Positions 30,392 through 39,708 of a stretch of 64,000 nt of DNA are shown piece by piece (positions within the stretch are counted from its first letter, which is position 1; each line of letters begins with the position of its first letter). Source of the DNA: Arthrobacter echini (GTDB lineage Bacteria > Actinomycetota > Actinomycetes > Actinomycetales > Micrococcaceae); contig NZ_SSWH01000003.1 of assembly GCF_004803505.1 (NCBI RefSeq), forward strand, positions 1 through 64,000, in the 5' to 3' direction. The notes beneath the pieces are model-generated. The model ran no database searches. It worked only from the letters and a program-made list of their open reading frames with translations, and was not told the origin of the DNA. Position numbers and translations under genes: made by a program.

Positions 30392-31519
30392 CTACTCGGG
30401 GCTCCCGCCGTCGGCGATGGCATCGCGGCGTGCCTGCGCCTCCTCCGGCGGGAGCGACCCGCGCTGGATCGTGGAGGCGGCGTCGCGAGCCACGCGCCGC
30501 AACCGCTTGTCGGAGACCTCCCGCTCCCCCACCGCCTGGGGGGTCCACGCGTTCAGGTCCTCCTCGCTGAAGCCGGTCTTCGACGGACGGCGCTTGGGGG
30601 TGAACCCGACGGCTCCGTCCGCGAGCCTGCGCGCGGTGAGCAGGAAACCGGTGTGCGCCACCATGCGGTGGTCGGGACGCACGGCAAGACCTTCCAGGTG
30701 CCAGCCGCGCACCATGGATTCCCACCCCTCGGGCTCGGTGAAGCGCCCGTCCGCCCTGATGGCCTCGGCCGTCCGGGACAGCTGCGTCACGGTCGCCACG
30801 TAGCTGATCCAGACCCCCCCGGGGGCGAGCACGGTCGCCACGGCCTCCAGGCATTCCCAGGGAGCCAGCATGTCGAGGACGACGCGGTCCACCGATCCGG
30901 GTTCCTCGTGCTGCACCACCTGGTCCTGGAAGTCCCCGAGGGTGATCTGCCAGGCGGGGTGTGGACCGCCGAAGATCGTCTCGACATTCCCGCGCGCGAT
31001 GTCGGCGAACTCCGACCGGCGTTCGAAGGAATGGAGGTACCCGGCGTCACCGACGGCGCGCAGGAGCGAGATGGACAGCGCTCCCGATCCGACGCCCGCC
31101 TCGACCACGCGCGCACCCGGGTAGATGTCGGCCATCGTGACGATCTGCCCGGCGTCCTTGGGGTAGACCACGGCGGCACCGCGCGGCATGGACAGCACGA
31201 AGTCCGACAGGAGGGGCCGGAGCGCCTGGTAGAGCCCGCCGTCGGTGTTCTCGAGGATGGTCCCCTCCGGGGCGCCGATGATCGCGTCGTGCTGCAGGAA
31301 GCCCTTGTGGGTGTGGAAGGCGCCGTCGGGGGTCAGGGTGATGGTGTTCATCCTGCCCTTCTCATCGGTCAGTTGCACACGTTCACCCGCACGGAACGGT
31401 CCACGGCGCGCTGCAGCCCCGTGCGGCGCGACCCGGGAGTCCTGCACCGGTTGCGCTGTCTGTGCTGTCCGTGCCGGCGACGGGACCGGTGTGGCGGGAT
31501 CGATCGGGCTGGAACTCAT
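30392..31519 (-). CDS. trmI: tRNA (adenine58-N1)-methyltransferase TrmI
   Basis: SAM-dependent class I methyltransferase of 375 aa that forms m1A58 in the T-loop of tRNAs. The small N-terminal beta domain ([21 protein letters not shown]) and the motifs [26 protein letters not shown] (SAM binding) and [13 protein letters not shown] (catalytic Asp region) are characteristic. About 40 N-terminal residues are Pro/Ala-rich. GAAGGA precedes the ATG. Location upstream of arc is conserved in actinobacteria. Confidence 0.93.
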   Translation of the reverse strand: MSSSPIDPATPVPSPARTAQTAQPVQDSRVAPHGAAARRGPFRAGERVQLTDEKGRMNTITLTPDGAFHTHKGFLQHDAIIGAPEGTILENTDGGLYQALRPLLSDFVLSMPRGAAVVYPKDAGQIVTMADIYPGARVVEAGVGSGALSISLLRAVGDAGYLHSFERRSEFADIARGNVETIFGGPHPAWQITLGDFQDQVVQHEEPGSVDRVVLDMLAPWECLEAVATVLAPGGVWISYVATVTQLSRTAEAIRADGRFTEPEGWESMVRGWHLEGLAVRPDHRMVAHTGFLLTARRLADGAVGFTPKRRPSKTGFSEEDLNAWTPQAVGEREVSDKRLRRVARDAASTIQRGSLPPEEAQARRDAIADGGSPE

Positions 31520-31609
31520 GCGTGGTCCTTCGGTGGGCCGGGCCTGGCCGGCACGGGAACGGGTGCTCGTGGATCGGGGTGGACGTGACGCGCTCGGCTG
31601 CGCCGTGGG

Positions 31610-32770
31610 TCAGGGATCGGGGGTGCCCCTGCCGGTGATGGCCTGCACCACCGTCCGCTGGTACAGCAGTCCCGTGACCGTGCCGCGGCGGTCGATCACG
31701 GCGTACTCGCTGCCCTCGAGACGTGCCAGGAACTGCACGAGCTCCTGGCCACCGGCGGTCTCGGGGACGTAGGCGCCGGCTCCGAGGCGGCGGGCCGTCG
31801 CGGAGACCGGCGTCGTGTTCGCGGCGTCGTCGGGCACGGCCAGGAGCGCGCCCTCGTCGACGACCGCCTCCGGTACGCCACCCGCACCGGTGAGCACGAC
31901 GACGGTACCGGGGTTCTCGCGCAATACGCGACGGGCCGCCAGGGCGCTCGCTCCCGCAGGAAGACCGACGGCCCGGTGCTGCAGTCTGCCGGCACTGATC
32001 GCCGGAAGCCGCAGGCGCACGCGCGCGCCCTCGATCACCGCCGAAGCGCCCGTCCAGAGGAACGCGCCCATGACGACGACGATGAGGATGATCGTCAGGT
32101 CCGGGGAGCGTCCGCGGAGCAGGGGCGGACCGACCACGGCCAGGAGCAGGAGGATCACGATGATCCGCCCGGCCCATCCGGCAGCGATGGTCCCCTTCTC
32201 CTGGCTGCCGGTCGCCTTCCACACGGCACTCTCCACCAGGCGACCGCCGTCGAGCGGCAATCCCGGCAGCACGTTGAAGGCGCCGAGGAGGAGATTCGCC
32301 CAGACGAGGATGGTGACCAGCAGGTGGGCGACCGAGCCGGGGACCATGGCCTGCAGGACCACCCAGCCGAGGGCGGCGAGGACGACGTTGGCGGCCGGAC
32401 CGGCGAGCGCGACGAGGAGGGAGCGTCCCGGGGAGGCGTTGAACGTGGCGAACTGGGTATGACCACCCCAGAGATTGAGCACGATGCGCGTCGTCGGCCA
32501 GCCGAACGCCCGCGCGGTGAGCGCGTGGGCCAGCTCGTGCAGGAGGACGGACACGGCGAGCAGCAATGCGTACCCCAGTGCGACGGCGTACGCACCGATA
32601 CCGATACCGATACCCGGGAACGCGGAGGCCACCCGCGGTCCGAAGACGACGGCGATGAAGACGGTGATGACGAACCACGACCAGGCCAGCGACACGGGGA
32701 TCCCGGCGATGCGCCCGAGCGAGAGTCCCGGCCCGGGCCGGGTGCCGGGGGCTTCGGGGGTACGGCTCAT
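31610..32770 (-). CDS. Site-2-type M50 membrane metalloprotease with C-terminal CBS domains
   Basis: Intramembrane zinc protease of 386 aa. The active site HELAH (78-82) lies in a membrane helix, and the third ligand is D174 in NVLPGLPLDGGR. Several further hydrophobic segments follow to about residue 245. The C-terminal 130 residues look like a CBS pair. Members cleave membrane-anchored regulators or process proteins; the substrate is unknown. The start overlaps the HAD gene stop by 4 bp. A CCGATA triplet repeat encodes GIGIGIG just before the active-site helix. Confidence 0.88.
   Translation of the reverse strand: MSRTPEAPGTRPGPGLSLGRIAGIPVSLAWSWFVITVFIAVVFGPRVASAFPGIGIGIGAYAVALGYALLLAVSVLLHELAHALTARAFGWPTTRIVLNLWGGHTQFATFNASPGRSLLVALAGPAANVVLAALGWVVLQAMVPGSVAHLLVTILVWANLLLGAFNVLPGLPLDGGRLVESAVWKATGSQEKGTIAAGWAGRIIVILLLLAVVGPPLLRGRSPDLTIILIVVVMGAFLWTGASAVIEGARVRLRLPAISAGRLQHRAVGLPAGASALAARRVLRENPGTVVVLTGAGGVPEAVVDEGALLAVPDDAANTTPVSATARRLGAGAYVPETAGGQELVQFLARLEGSEYAVIDRRGTVTGLLYQRTVVQAITGRGTPDP
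32595..32612. repeat. Three tandem CCGATA hexamers inside the M50 gene
   Basis: Three perfect 6-bp copies in the coding sequence, giving a Gly-Ile repeat. The hexamer unit keeps the reading frame if copy number changes. Confidence 0.7.
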
Positions 32771-33546
32771 GAGTGCTCGGGTACGACGACGTCGGAGCGT
32801 ACGGCAGGCAGCAGCGCCGCCAGATCGGCCGGGCTCCTGCCGGCAAGGCTGTCCCAGTCGGTGCGGCGATCATCCGGCGGGAGCGTTCCGATGTGGGGTA
32901 CGGCGAGGGTGACGACGCCGGCGGCCAGTGCCGAGGTGACCCCCGGCAGGGAGTCCTCGATCGCTATGACGCGGTCCCTGCTCAGTCCGGGATGATCCCT
33001 CGCCAGCAGCTCGAAGCCCAGAAGGTACGCTTCGGGGTCCGGTTTGCCCTGGCTCACCCGGTCGCCGGTGACGAGGTGCGAGAAGGTGCCCTCGGGGAGC
33101 TGGTCCGCGACGGCGTGGGCCAGCAGGGGTTCGGACATGGTGACCATCGCGCAGGGAATCCCTTCCGCGTGGAGGCCGGCCAGCAGTTCCCGGGCACCCG
33201 GGCGCCAGGGTGCCCCGGCGCGTACCCTGGCCGCGACCTGGTCGGTGAGGTGGTCGATGATGTCCCGTATCCCGAGTCGCACGCCGGCGCCCTGGAGTTG
33301 TGCGGCGGAGAACGAGAGTGCCTGCCCGACGAGCGACAGCGCCTGCTCGTCGGTCCAGGTGCCCCCGTGTGCCTCCACCAGTTCCTGTTCGGCCCGGATC
33401 CAGAAGGGTTCGGTATCGACGATGGTCCCATCCATGTCCCAGAGCACCCCCTGCAGCCGGTGGACGCCCGTCGCGGTGCCGGACGCGCTGCTGCCGGGTT
33501 CGGCGTCGCCCGGGATCCGGGCGCTGTCGCTGGGGAGGTATGCCAT
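32767..33546 (-). CDS. HAD-superfamily phosphatase (beta-phosphoglucomutase-like)
   Basis: A 259-aa HAD subfamily IA hydrolase. Motif I is WDMDGTIVDTEP, motif II AMVTMS, motif III the Lys in SQGKPDPEAY, and motif IV IAIEDSLPGV. A helical cap follows motif I. Substrate unknown; a sugar-phosphate or nucleotide phosphatase is plausible. The ATG at 33546 follows a leaderless promoter. It ends in a 4-bp overlap with the M50 protease gene. Confidence 0.88.
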   Translation of the reverse strand: MAYLPSDSARIPGDAEPGSSASGTATGVHRLQGVLWDMDGTIVDTEPFWIRAEQELVEAHGGTWTDEQALSLVGQALSFSAAQLQGAGVRLGIRDIIDHLTDQVAARVRAGAPWRPGARELLAGLHAEGIPCAMVTMSEPLLAHAVADQLPEGTFSHLVTGDRVSQGKPDPEAYLLGFELLARDHPGLSRDRVIAIEDSLPGVTSALAAGVVTLAVPHIGTLPPDDRRTDWDSLAGRSPADLAALLPAVRSDVVVPEHS

Positions 33547-33559
33547 GCGGTCAAGTCTA
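33547..33559 (-). promoter_or_regulatory. Leaderless promoter of the HAD-M50 operon
   Basis: TAGACT on the minus strand (33559-33554), 7 nt, then the ATG at 33546. Confidence 0.6.
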
Positions 33560-33639
33560 CGGGGGGTGCTCGGGGCACCTGCCCGTCTGCTCTGCGCGAA
33601 GCGGGACCCACGTCCCTGACAGGCCCGAGCGGCGGGGAC

Positions 33640-33652
33640 TAGGGTGAGAGAC
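33640..33652 (+). promoter_or_regulatory. Leaderless promoter of the PAC2 gene
   Basis: TAGGGT (33640-33645), then 7 nt, then GTG at 33653. This decides the start, because an in-frame GTG at 33644 overlaps the -10 box itself. Confidence 0.6.
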
Positions 33653-34543
33653 GTGAACAGCTTTGACGAGAACCAGCAGAGCGGGGTACAGGATCTCTTC
33701 CAGGACGCCGGTGAGCCCGAGCGGCGCATCACGATCATGCTCGCGGCCTTCGAGGGGTGGAACGACGCCGGCGAGGCGGCCAGTGATGCACTGAAGTACC
33801 TGGGACGCTTCTTCGGCAGCGAGCGGATCTCCACGATCGACGCGGACGAATTCTACGATTTCCAGTTCACGCGGCCCACCATCGAGCGCAACTCCTCCGG
33901 TCAGCGCCGCATCAGCTGGCCCACCACGCGCATCAGCAAGACCGAGGTGCCCGACTCGAACGTCGACCTCGTTCTCGTCAACGGTGTCGAACCGTCCTAC
34001 AAGTGGCGCGCCTACACGGCGGAGCTCGTCGCGCTCGCCAAGGAGATGAGCGTCGACTGCATCGTCCTGGTCGGCGCGCTGCTGGCCGACGTGCCCCATT
34101 CCCGTCCCATCCCGGTCACGGTCACCTCCGACGATGCGATGGTACGCAAGAGCCTCGACGTGGAGCCGTCCACCTACGAGGGCCCCATCGGCATTGTCGG
34201 CGTCCTGGCCGAGGTTGGTCTGCTCGCGGACATCCCCACCATGTCGCTCTGGGCCGCCGTTCCGCACTACGTGGGACAGTCGCCCTCGCCCAAGGCGCAG
34301 CTCGCCCTGCTGAACAAGCTGGAGGAGGTCCTGCAGATCACCGTGGATTCGCAGGTGCTGACCGAGGAAGCCGAGGCCTGGGAGCGTGGCGTGGACGAAC
34401 TCGCCGTCGAGGACCCCGAGGTCGCCGCCTACGTGCGTCAGCTCGAGGAGGCCAAGGACACGGTGGATCTTCCGGAGGCGAGCGGGGAATCGATCGCGCG
34501 GGAGTTCGAGCGCTACCTCAGGAAGCGACGTCGGGAGCAGTAG
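33653..34543 (+). CDS. PAC2-family protein (proteasome-assembly-chaperone-like)
   Basis: A 296-aa protein of the PAC2 family, which is widespread in proteasome-bearing actinobacteria and archaea. The segment MLAAFEGWNDAGEAASDALKYL is the family signature. The middle part alternates hydrophobic strands (VDLVLVNGVEPSYKW, VDCIVLVGALLADVPHSRP) and the C-terminus is a long acidic helix ending in KRRREQ. A proteasome-linked role is suggested by the homology and by the nearby locus, but no bacterial member has a firmly known activity to my knowledge. Confidence 0.85.
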   Translation: MNSFDENQQSGVQDLFQDAGEPERRITIMLAAFEGWNDAGEAASDALKYLGRFFGSERISTIDADEFYDFQFTRPTIERNSSGQRRISWPTTRISKTEVPDSNVDLVLVNGVEPSYKWRAYTAELVALAKEMSVDCIVLVGALLADVPHSRPIPVTVTSDDAMVRKSLDVEPSTYEGPIGIVGVLAEVGLLADIPTMSLWAAVPHYVGQSPSPKAQLALLNKLEEVLQITVDSQVLTEEAEAWERGVDELAVEDPEVAAYVRQLEEAKDTVDLPEASGESIAREFERYLRKRRREQ

Positions 34544-34587
34544 CTCCCCGTCCGGGCACGGCGACGCGGGCGGTCGCGCGCCGGAGG

Positions 34588-35916
34588 TCAGGACTCCGGG
34601 AGCCGCACCCCGAGCAGGGCATCGACGACGTCGGTGAGGCGCTGCTGTGCTCCACCGTCCTCCGCTCCATCTGCTGCACGGGCGGTCGATGACCTCGGCC
34701 GCTCATCGGTGCGCTCACGCGTCGAGGCCGCCCACTCATCGATCACGTGCAGGGCGGCCGGTGCATCGAGATCGTTCGCCAGCTGCTCGCGAACCCGGTC
34801 GCGGACCAGGACGACGTCGGACTCCGTGGCGGACCGTGCCGCCCCACGCCACGCCTCGAGGCGGGCCACGGCCTCCGGCAGCACCTGATCGGTCCAGGAC
34901 CAGTCGGTGCGGTAGTGGTGGGCGAGGATGGCCAGCCGGATCGCAGCCGGTTCGACTCCGGCCCGGCGGAGCTTCGACACGAGCACGAGATTGCCGCGGG
35001 ACTTGCTCATCTTCTCGCCGTCGAACCCGACCATACCCGTGTGTGCGTAGTGGTCCGCGAGCGGGACACCGCCCGCCGCCCAGGCGTGGGAGGCGCTCAT
35101 CTCATGGTGCGGGAAGACGAGGTCGGAGCCTCCGCCCTGGACCGTGAACGGTGCCGGCAGGAACCGCCGCGCGATCACCGCGCACTCGATGTGCCAGCCC
35201 GGGCGGCCCTCACCGAGGCGTCCTCCCGGCCAGGAGGGTTCACCCGGCCGTTCGACCCGCCAGAGCAGTGGGTCGAGTGCGTTGCGCTTGTGCGGGCGCG
35301 CCGGGTCCCCTCCCCGCTCGGCCGAGAGCCCGAGCATCACGTCGGCGTCCAGATGCGAGATCTGACCCAGGAACCAGCGGGCGTCGTCGTCCTCGTGCAG
35401 CGCGGCAACGGCGTCGAGGGAGAAATAGATGTCGCCGCCGGGCTCCCCCGCGCCCCCGGGAACGGCGTAGGCGAGGTCCCGGTCCACCAGCTCCTCCACC
35501 ACCGGGGCGATCCAGCCGATCGACTCGACAGCACCGATGTAGTGGTCTGGGGGCAGCACGTTGAGCGCCTCCATGTCCTCGCGGAAGAGCTGGATCTGCT
35601 CGGCGGCGAGATCGCGCCAGTCGACGCCCGTCGCCGTGGCTCGCTCCAGCAGCGGATCATCGACGTCGGTCACGTTCTGCACGTAGGAGACCGTGGATCC
35701 GGCGTCGCGCCAGACACGGTTCAGCAGATCGAAGGCGACGTAGGTCGCCGCATGGCCCAGGTGCGTCGCGTCGTAGGGGGTGATCCCGCACACGTACAGA
35801 CTCCGCTCGGGCCGGACCGGCAGGGGGACGAGCTCCTCGCGGGCGGTGTCGAACAGTTCGATGCCCGACTGGCTGCCGTCGAGGTCTGGGACAGGAGTCG
35901 AGTTCCACGCAATCAC
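34588..35916 (-). CDS. mshC: Mycothiol cysteine ligase MshC
   Basis: CysRS-like enzyme of 442 aa that joins Cys to GlcN-Ins in mycothiol biosynthesis. The class I signature HLGHA, the KMSKSRGN loop and the zinc-site Cys in [16 protein letters not shown] are present. Lacking the CysRS anticodon-binding extension, and starting with [11 protein letters not shown], it matches MshC and not CysS. The GTG at 35916 has AAGGTGG upstream at good spacing. It lies just downstream of uppP, as usual in actinobacteria. Confidence 0.94.
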   Translation of the reverse strand: MIAWNSTPVPDLDGSQSGIELFDTAREELVPLPVRPERSLYVCGITPYDATHLGHAATYVAFDLLNRVWRDAGSTVSYVQNVTDVDDPLLERATATGVDWRDLAAEQIQLFREDMEALNVLPPDHYIGAVESIGWIAPVVEELVDRDLAYAVPGGAGEPGGDIYFSLDAVAALHEDDDARWFLGQISHLDADVMLGLSAERGGDPARPHKRNALDPLLWRVERPGEPSWPGGRLGEGRPGWHIECAVIARRFLPAPFTVQGGGSDLVFPHHEMSASHAWAAGGVPLADHYAHTGMVGFDGEKMSKSRGNLVLVSKLRRAGVEPAAIRLAILAHHYRTDWSWTDQVLPEAVARLEAWRGAARSATESDVVLVRDRVREQLANDLDAPAALHVIDEWAASTRERTDERPRSSTARAADGAEDGGAQQRLTDVVDALLGVRLPES

Positions 35917-35939
35917 ACGTTCCACCTTACGGGCACTCC

Positions 35940-36764
35940 TCAGGCGGTGATGACCCCGGCGCCCAGCAGCACGTAGAGGGCCACGCCGAGCAGGATGCGG
36001 TACCCGACGAAAAGACCGTAGCCGCGCGTGCTGACATATTTCAGGAACCAGCCGATGATGGCGAAGCCCACGACGAAGGCGACCACGGTGGCCAGGGCGG
36101 TCTCGGGCAGTGCGTACGGGCCGGTCTCGTCCCAGCTCTTCACGAGCTGGAAGACACCGCTGCCGAAGACCGCCGGAACGGCCAGGAGGAAGGAGTAGCG
36201 GGCGGCCGCCTCCCTGGTGTAGCCCATGAACAGGCCGGCCGTGATGGTGCCACCGGAGCGGGAGACGCCCGGCACAAGTGCCAGCGCCTGCGCGAGACCG
36301 TACAGGATACCGTGCCGGTAGGTGAGATCGGTCAGTTCCCGCCGCTGGCGGCCCGCGCGGTCGGCCACGGCGAGGATCAGGCCGAAGACGATCAGCATGG
36401 TGGCGACGATCCACATGCTGCGGAAGGTGCTCTCGATCTGGTCCTGGAACAGGAGACCGAGCACCACGATGGGCACACTGCCGATGATCACCAGCCAGCC
36501 CATCCGGGCATCCGGGTCGTCCCTCGGCACTGTCCCTCGCAGTGCCCCGAACCATGCCCTGACGATCCGCACGATGTCCCGCCAGAAGAACACGATGACG
36601 GCGGTCTCGGTGCCCAGCTGCGTGATGGCGGTGAAGGCAGCCCCGGGATCCTGCGCGTCGGGCAGCAGTTCTCCGACGATGCGCAGGTGAGCGCTCGATG
36701 AAATGGGCAGGAATTCGGTGAGGCCCTGGACGAATCCCAGGATGATCGCTTCTAGCCAGTTCAC
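35940..36764 (-). CDS. uppP: Undecaprenyl-diphosphatase UppP
   Basis: A 274-aa integral membrane enzyme that recycles undecaprenyl diphosphate to the monophosphate for peptidoglycan synthesis and can give bacitracin resistance. The motifs [18 protein letters not shown] (Glu-rich motif 1) and [12 protein letters not shown] (motif 2) are present with about seven to eight hydrophobic helices. The GTG at 36764 follows a leaderless promoter and begins MNWLEAI. It is followed by mshC after 23 bp. Confidence 0.95.
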   Translation of the reverse strand: MNWLEAIILGFVQGLTEFLPISSSAHLRIVGELLPDAQDPGAAFTAITQLGTETAVIVFFWRDIVRIVRAWFGALRGTVPRDDPDARMGWLVIIGSVPIVVLGLLFQDQIESTFRSMWIVATMLIVFGLILAVADRAGRQRRELTDLTYRHGILYGLAQALALVPGVSRSGGTITAGLFMGYTREAAARYSFLLAVPAVFGSGVFQLVKSWDETGPYALPETALATVVAFVVGFAIIGWFLKYVSTRGYGLFVGYRILLGVALYVLLGAGVITA

Positions 36765-36777
36765 ACGTCCGACCCTA
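36765..36777 (-). promoter_or_regulatory. Leaderless promoter of uppP
   Basis: TAGGGT on the minus strand (36777-36772), 7 nt, then the GTG at 36764. Confidence 0.6.
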
Positions 36778-36827
36778 GGCCATCGCGTCGGCGTCGGCGT
36801 GCACGCACCCTCACAGGTCACTACATC

Positions 36828-36840
36828 TAGGCTGGGCCGT
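36828..36840 (+). promoter_or_regulatory. Leaderless promoter of the aldo/keto-reductase-like gene
   Basis: TAGGCT (36828-36833), 7 nt, then ATG at 36841. Divergent from uppP with 76 bp between the two starts. Confidence 0.6.
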
Positions 36841-37776
36841 ATGCAACGGCGAAATGTGGGAGCGAGCGGGCTGTCCGTCTCCGCTCTGGGACTGGGCACC
36901 ATGAACTGGGGCCAGGAGGTACCGGAGGACGTGGCGCGCGAGCAGCTGCGCCTGTTCACTGCTGCCGGAGGCACCTTCGTGGAGACCGCGGGGCGCTACG
37001 GAGAGGGTCGGGCGGAGGCCATGCTCGGCGGCTTCCTCGGCGACGCCGTCGCCCGTGCGGAGGTGGTGCTCGCGGTGCAGGGCGGAACCACCCGCTCCGG
37101 CAGCAGGCGCCTGGACAGCTCCAGGCGGGGTCTGCTCGATTCGCTGGACGGTTCGCTGTCCCTCCTCGGGACCGATCACGTGGATCTGTGGCTGGCGCCG
37201 ACGCCGGATCCTGCCGTCCCGCTGCACGAGATCCTCAGCGCCCTGGAGACTGCGTACAGCAGCGGTCGGGCGCGCTACGTGGGGCTGTCCAACTACCCGG
37301 GCTGGGAATTCGCGCGCGCCGCGGCGACGGCGTCGTTCCCGATCCTGGCGAACGACGTCGAGTACTCCCTCGTGAACCGGCGCGCGGAACGCGACATCCT
37401 CCCGTCGGCCGAGGCCTTCGGAGCAGCGGTGCTGGCCTGGGCTCCGCTGGGACGCGGCGTGCTCACCGGCAAGTACCGCGGCAGGATCCCGACGGGATCG
37501 AGGGGGGCCTCGGACGTCTGGTCCCCCTACGTGGAGCCCTATCTCTCGGGCCGGGCCCAACGCGTCACGGAAGCCCTGTGCACCGCTGCACGCGGTCTCG
37601 ATCTGCCGCCGCACGAACTCGCCCTGCGCTGGCTGCTGCATCGCAGGGGCGTCGCCTCGGCGATCATCGGTGCCCGGACCTCGCAGCAGCTCGAGGAGAT
37701 CCTCCGGATCGGCGGAGCGCCGGTGGCAGAGCCGATCGCCGATGTCCTCGGGGAGGTCTCGGCGCTCGCGGACTGA
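36841..37776 (+). CDS. Aldo/keto-reductase-fold protein with a degenerate catalytic tetrad
   Basis: A 311-aa TIM-barrel AKR relative ([66 protein letters not shown]). NADPH-binding C-terminal segments look intact. Of the Asp-Tyr-Lys-His tetrad only Tyr53 remains at its expected place. The Asp of the usual VDTA motif is Glu48, the Lys of ATKAG is Gln80, and the His of DLWxxH is Pro120. It may be a non-reductase, perhaps a nucleotide-binding or scaffolding protein, or act by another mechanism. Confidence 0.8.
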   Translation: MQRRNVGASGLSVSALGLGTMNWGQEVPEDVAREQLRLFTAAGGTFVETAGRYGEGRAEAMLGGFLGDAVARAEVVLAVQGGTTRSGSRRLDSSRRGLLDSLDGSLSLLGTDHVDLWLAPTPDPAVPLHEILSALETAYSSGRARYVGLSNYPGWEFARAAATASFPILANDVEYSLVNRRAERDILPSAEAFGAAVLAWAPLGRGVLTGKYRGRIPTGSRGASDVWSPYVEPYLSGRAQRVTEALCTAARGLDLPPHELALRWLLHRRGVASAIIGARTSQQLEEILRIGGAPVAEPIADVLGEVSALAD

Positions 37777-37803
37777 ACGGCACGAGGCCCGGCCGGGCGC
37801 CGG

Positions 37804-38106
37804 TCAGGCACTCGGTCCCTGCTCCACCTCTGCGTCGATCAGCTCGGACACGTATCCCGACTCGTCGCTGTCGTCGTCCACGTCGTCATCATCGTCGCTG
37901 TCGTCATCGTCGTAGACCTCCAGGGGTGTGACCTCGCCGAAGGCGTCGTAGAGGGCCTCCTGGTAGTCCTCGAAGGCTGCAGCGACGCTGCGATACGCTG
38001 CTTCCACCGCGGGGTCGTCGTCCCGGCGCCGCGACGCCGACGAGGCAAGGTGCTCCTCGAGAGCCGAGACGAGGCGCTCGAGCGCGACACGCGGATCTAT
38101 GCTCAT
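37804..38106 (-). CDS. Small conserved acidic protein
   Basis: A 100-aa protein. The first 60 residues form a predicted helical domain (VALERLVSALEEHLASSASRRRDDDPAVEAAYRS style), followed by a run of Asp/Glu (about 66-82) and a short tail. Similar proteins occur widely in actinobacteria next to DUF5703 genes and are sometimes labelled primosomal protein without evidence. Function unknown. Divergent from the DUF5703 gene with 41 bp between starts. Confidence 0.7.
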   Translation of the reverse strand: MSIDPRVALERLVSALEEHLASSASRRRDDDPAVEAAYRSVAAAFEDYQEALYDAFGEVTPLEVYDDDDSDDDDDVDDDSDESGYVSELIDAEVEQGPSA

Positions 38107-38147
38107 GGGCTAGACGTTATCGGTAAAGTGAGAAGAATTGGAGGGAT

Positions 38148-38381
38148 ATGCGAGAACAATTCCAGAACGCGACCGCCATCCGGAAGCGCGACTACGGACG
38201 ACAGTACGAGTACCTGGTCCTCACTGTTTCGGCGAACGAACCCCTGCCCGCAGCTCGTCGGCTCGTCACCGAGCACACCGAGTACGGCAAGTGGGAGCTG
38301 GAGCGCAGCTGCGTCTACATCGGCGGGAGCCGGCGGTACTGGCTGAGGCGCAAGGTGCTGCGGGTCGAACGTACAGCCTAG
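38148..38381 (+). CDS. DUF5703-family small protein
   Basis: A 77-aa basic protein containing YEYLVLTVSANEPLPAARRLVTEHTEYGKWELERSCVYIGGSRRYWLRRKV, the core of DUF5703. GGAGGG lies 3-4 bp before the ATG. No function is known. Conserved adjacency to the acidic protein on the other strand suggests a functional link. Confidence 0.85.
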   Translation: MREQFQNATAIRKRDYGRQYEYLVLTVSANEPLPAARRLVTEHTEYGKWELERSCVYIGGSRRYWLRRKVLRVERTA

Positions 38382-38449
38382 TCCGACCCACGGCAGAGTC
38401 CACCCCACCGCGGAGTTCAACTCACAACAGGGTCCAGTCGATGGCGGAG

Positions 38450-38473
38450 CCTGTCGGCACAGCCTCCGACAGG
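38450..38473. terminator. Weak bidirectional hairpin between convergent genes
   Basis: CCTGTCGG (38450-38457) and CCGACAGG (38466-38473), 8-nt loop, no T-tract. Confidence 0.35.
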
Positions 38474-38496
38474 GCCGCCGGCAGCGGCGGGAACCG

Positions 38497-39681
38497 TTAG
38501 CTCGACGGCGGTCCGAGCAGACTCGTCGCCACGGTCGACCGGGCCGATTCGAGGGTGGACGGGTGGAACTGCCCGGCCAGCGCATCGCGATGCAGCCTCA
38601 CCACCTCCGACGACGCCGAGAAGCCCGATCCACCGCCCACGTGCAGTGCCACGGAGGTCGCCTCCACTGCAGCCTGGACGGCGTGGGTCTTCAGCGTCAC
38701 GAGTCGGGCGAACCAGTCCGCAGCGGCGTCCGTGCGCGAGTCGATGTCGTGGAGGACTCCGCGCAGTTCCGCTGCAGCCCCGGTGCGGTGCATCGCGGCT
38801 CCCGCAAGGAGGTTCCGCAGTACCGGGTCGTCTGACAACGCACGGCCTGCGACATGGCTGCGGCGCGTCGTCAGGGCCTGGCCCGCCAACTCGAGCGCCC
38901 GGTCGGCGATGCCCAGATAGACCGACGCGATGAGGGTCTCGAAGGCCGAGAAGATCGCGTGGATCAGCGGTTCCCTGTTCGGACCGACCGGCACGCGGCG
39001 GAAGACGGCGTCGGAGGACACCCGGACATCGGTAAGGCGCGTGGTGTTCGACTGCGTGGCCCGCATGCCGAGCGGATTCCAGTCCTGCAGGATCTCCACA
39101 CCGGGGGTGCCCCTGGGCACGAAGGCGTGGAGGAGTACGTCATCGTCCCCGTCCTCTTTGTCTTCCCCGACGAGTTTGCCGAAGATGCCCAGGCGCGTCC
39201 AGACCGGGGACAAACTCGTGAAGACCTTGGTCCCGCTGTAGGTGTACCCGCCGTCGTCGAGCGGCTCCACGCGCGTCAGGGAGTCGAAGAGGACGGCGTC
39301 GTTCCCGGGTTCGGAGACGCCGAAGGCGAAGATCTCGCCCTGTGCTGCCTCATCGAGGACGAACAGGAGCGAATCGTCGCCGCGATCGGCCAGGATCCCG
39401 GCCACCGCCGTCCAGATCAGGTGCATGTTCACCCCGAGCGCGGTGGCGGGAGCGGCCGCGGCCAGTCGGCGCTGAGCGGATGCTGCGCGCTCCGTTCCTC
39501 GGGCTGATCCGACTCTGGTGTGCGCCAGTTGCTGCAGGTACCCGTTGTCCTGCAGCTCCGCGAAGTCCTCAGCGAAGAATACGTTCTCGGCGTCGTAGCG
39601 CGCGGCTCGTGCCCTGAAGCGCTCGAGCAGGTCATCGGGGAGCAACTGCTCGGCGGTCTGGGCGGTGCTGGTTCGCGTCAT
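38497..39681 (-). CDS. Acyl-CoA dehydrogenase-family flavoprotein
   Basis: About 394 aa with the acyl-CoA dehydrogenase fold: a helical N-terminal domain, middle beta domain (FGVSEPGNDAVLFDSLTRVEP, YSGTKVFTSLSPV) and C-terminal helical domain (VALHVGGGSGFSASSEVVRLHRDALAGQFHPSTLE). I do not see the usual catalytic Glu motif near the C-terminus, and the ending resembles relatives that act as flavin monooxygenases or oxidases. Activity is therefore open. Start at 39681 preferred; a second ATG at 39690 is possible. 27 bp after the M20 gene on the same strand, likely one operon. Confidence 0.8.
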   Translation of the reverse strand: MTRTSTAQTAEQLLPDDLLERFRARAARYDAENVFFAEDFAELQDNGYLQQLAHTRVGSARGTERAASAQRRLAAAAPATALGVNMHLIWTAVAGILADRGDDSLLFVLDEAAQGEIFAFGVSEPGNDAVLFDSLTRVEPLDDGGYTYSGTKVFTSLSPVWTRLGIFGKLVGEDKEDGDDDVLLHAFVPRGTPGVEILQDWNPLGMRATQSNTTRLTDVRVSSDAVFRRVPVGPNREPLIHAIFSAFETLIASVYLGIADRALELAGQALTTRRSHVAGRALSDDPVLRNLLAGAAMHRTGAAAELRGVLHDIDSRTDAAADWFARLVTLKTHAVQAAVEATSVALHVGGGSGFSASSEVVRLHRDALAGQFHPSTLESARSTVATSLLGPPSS

Positions 39682-39708
39682 GGGCGGCATCCTGTCCGTG
39701 AACGGTAC

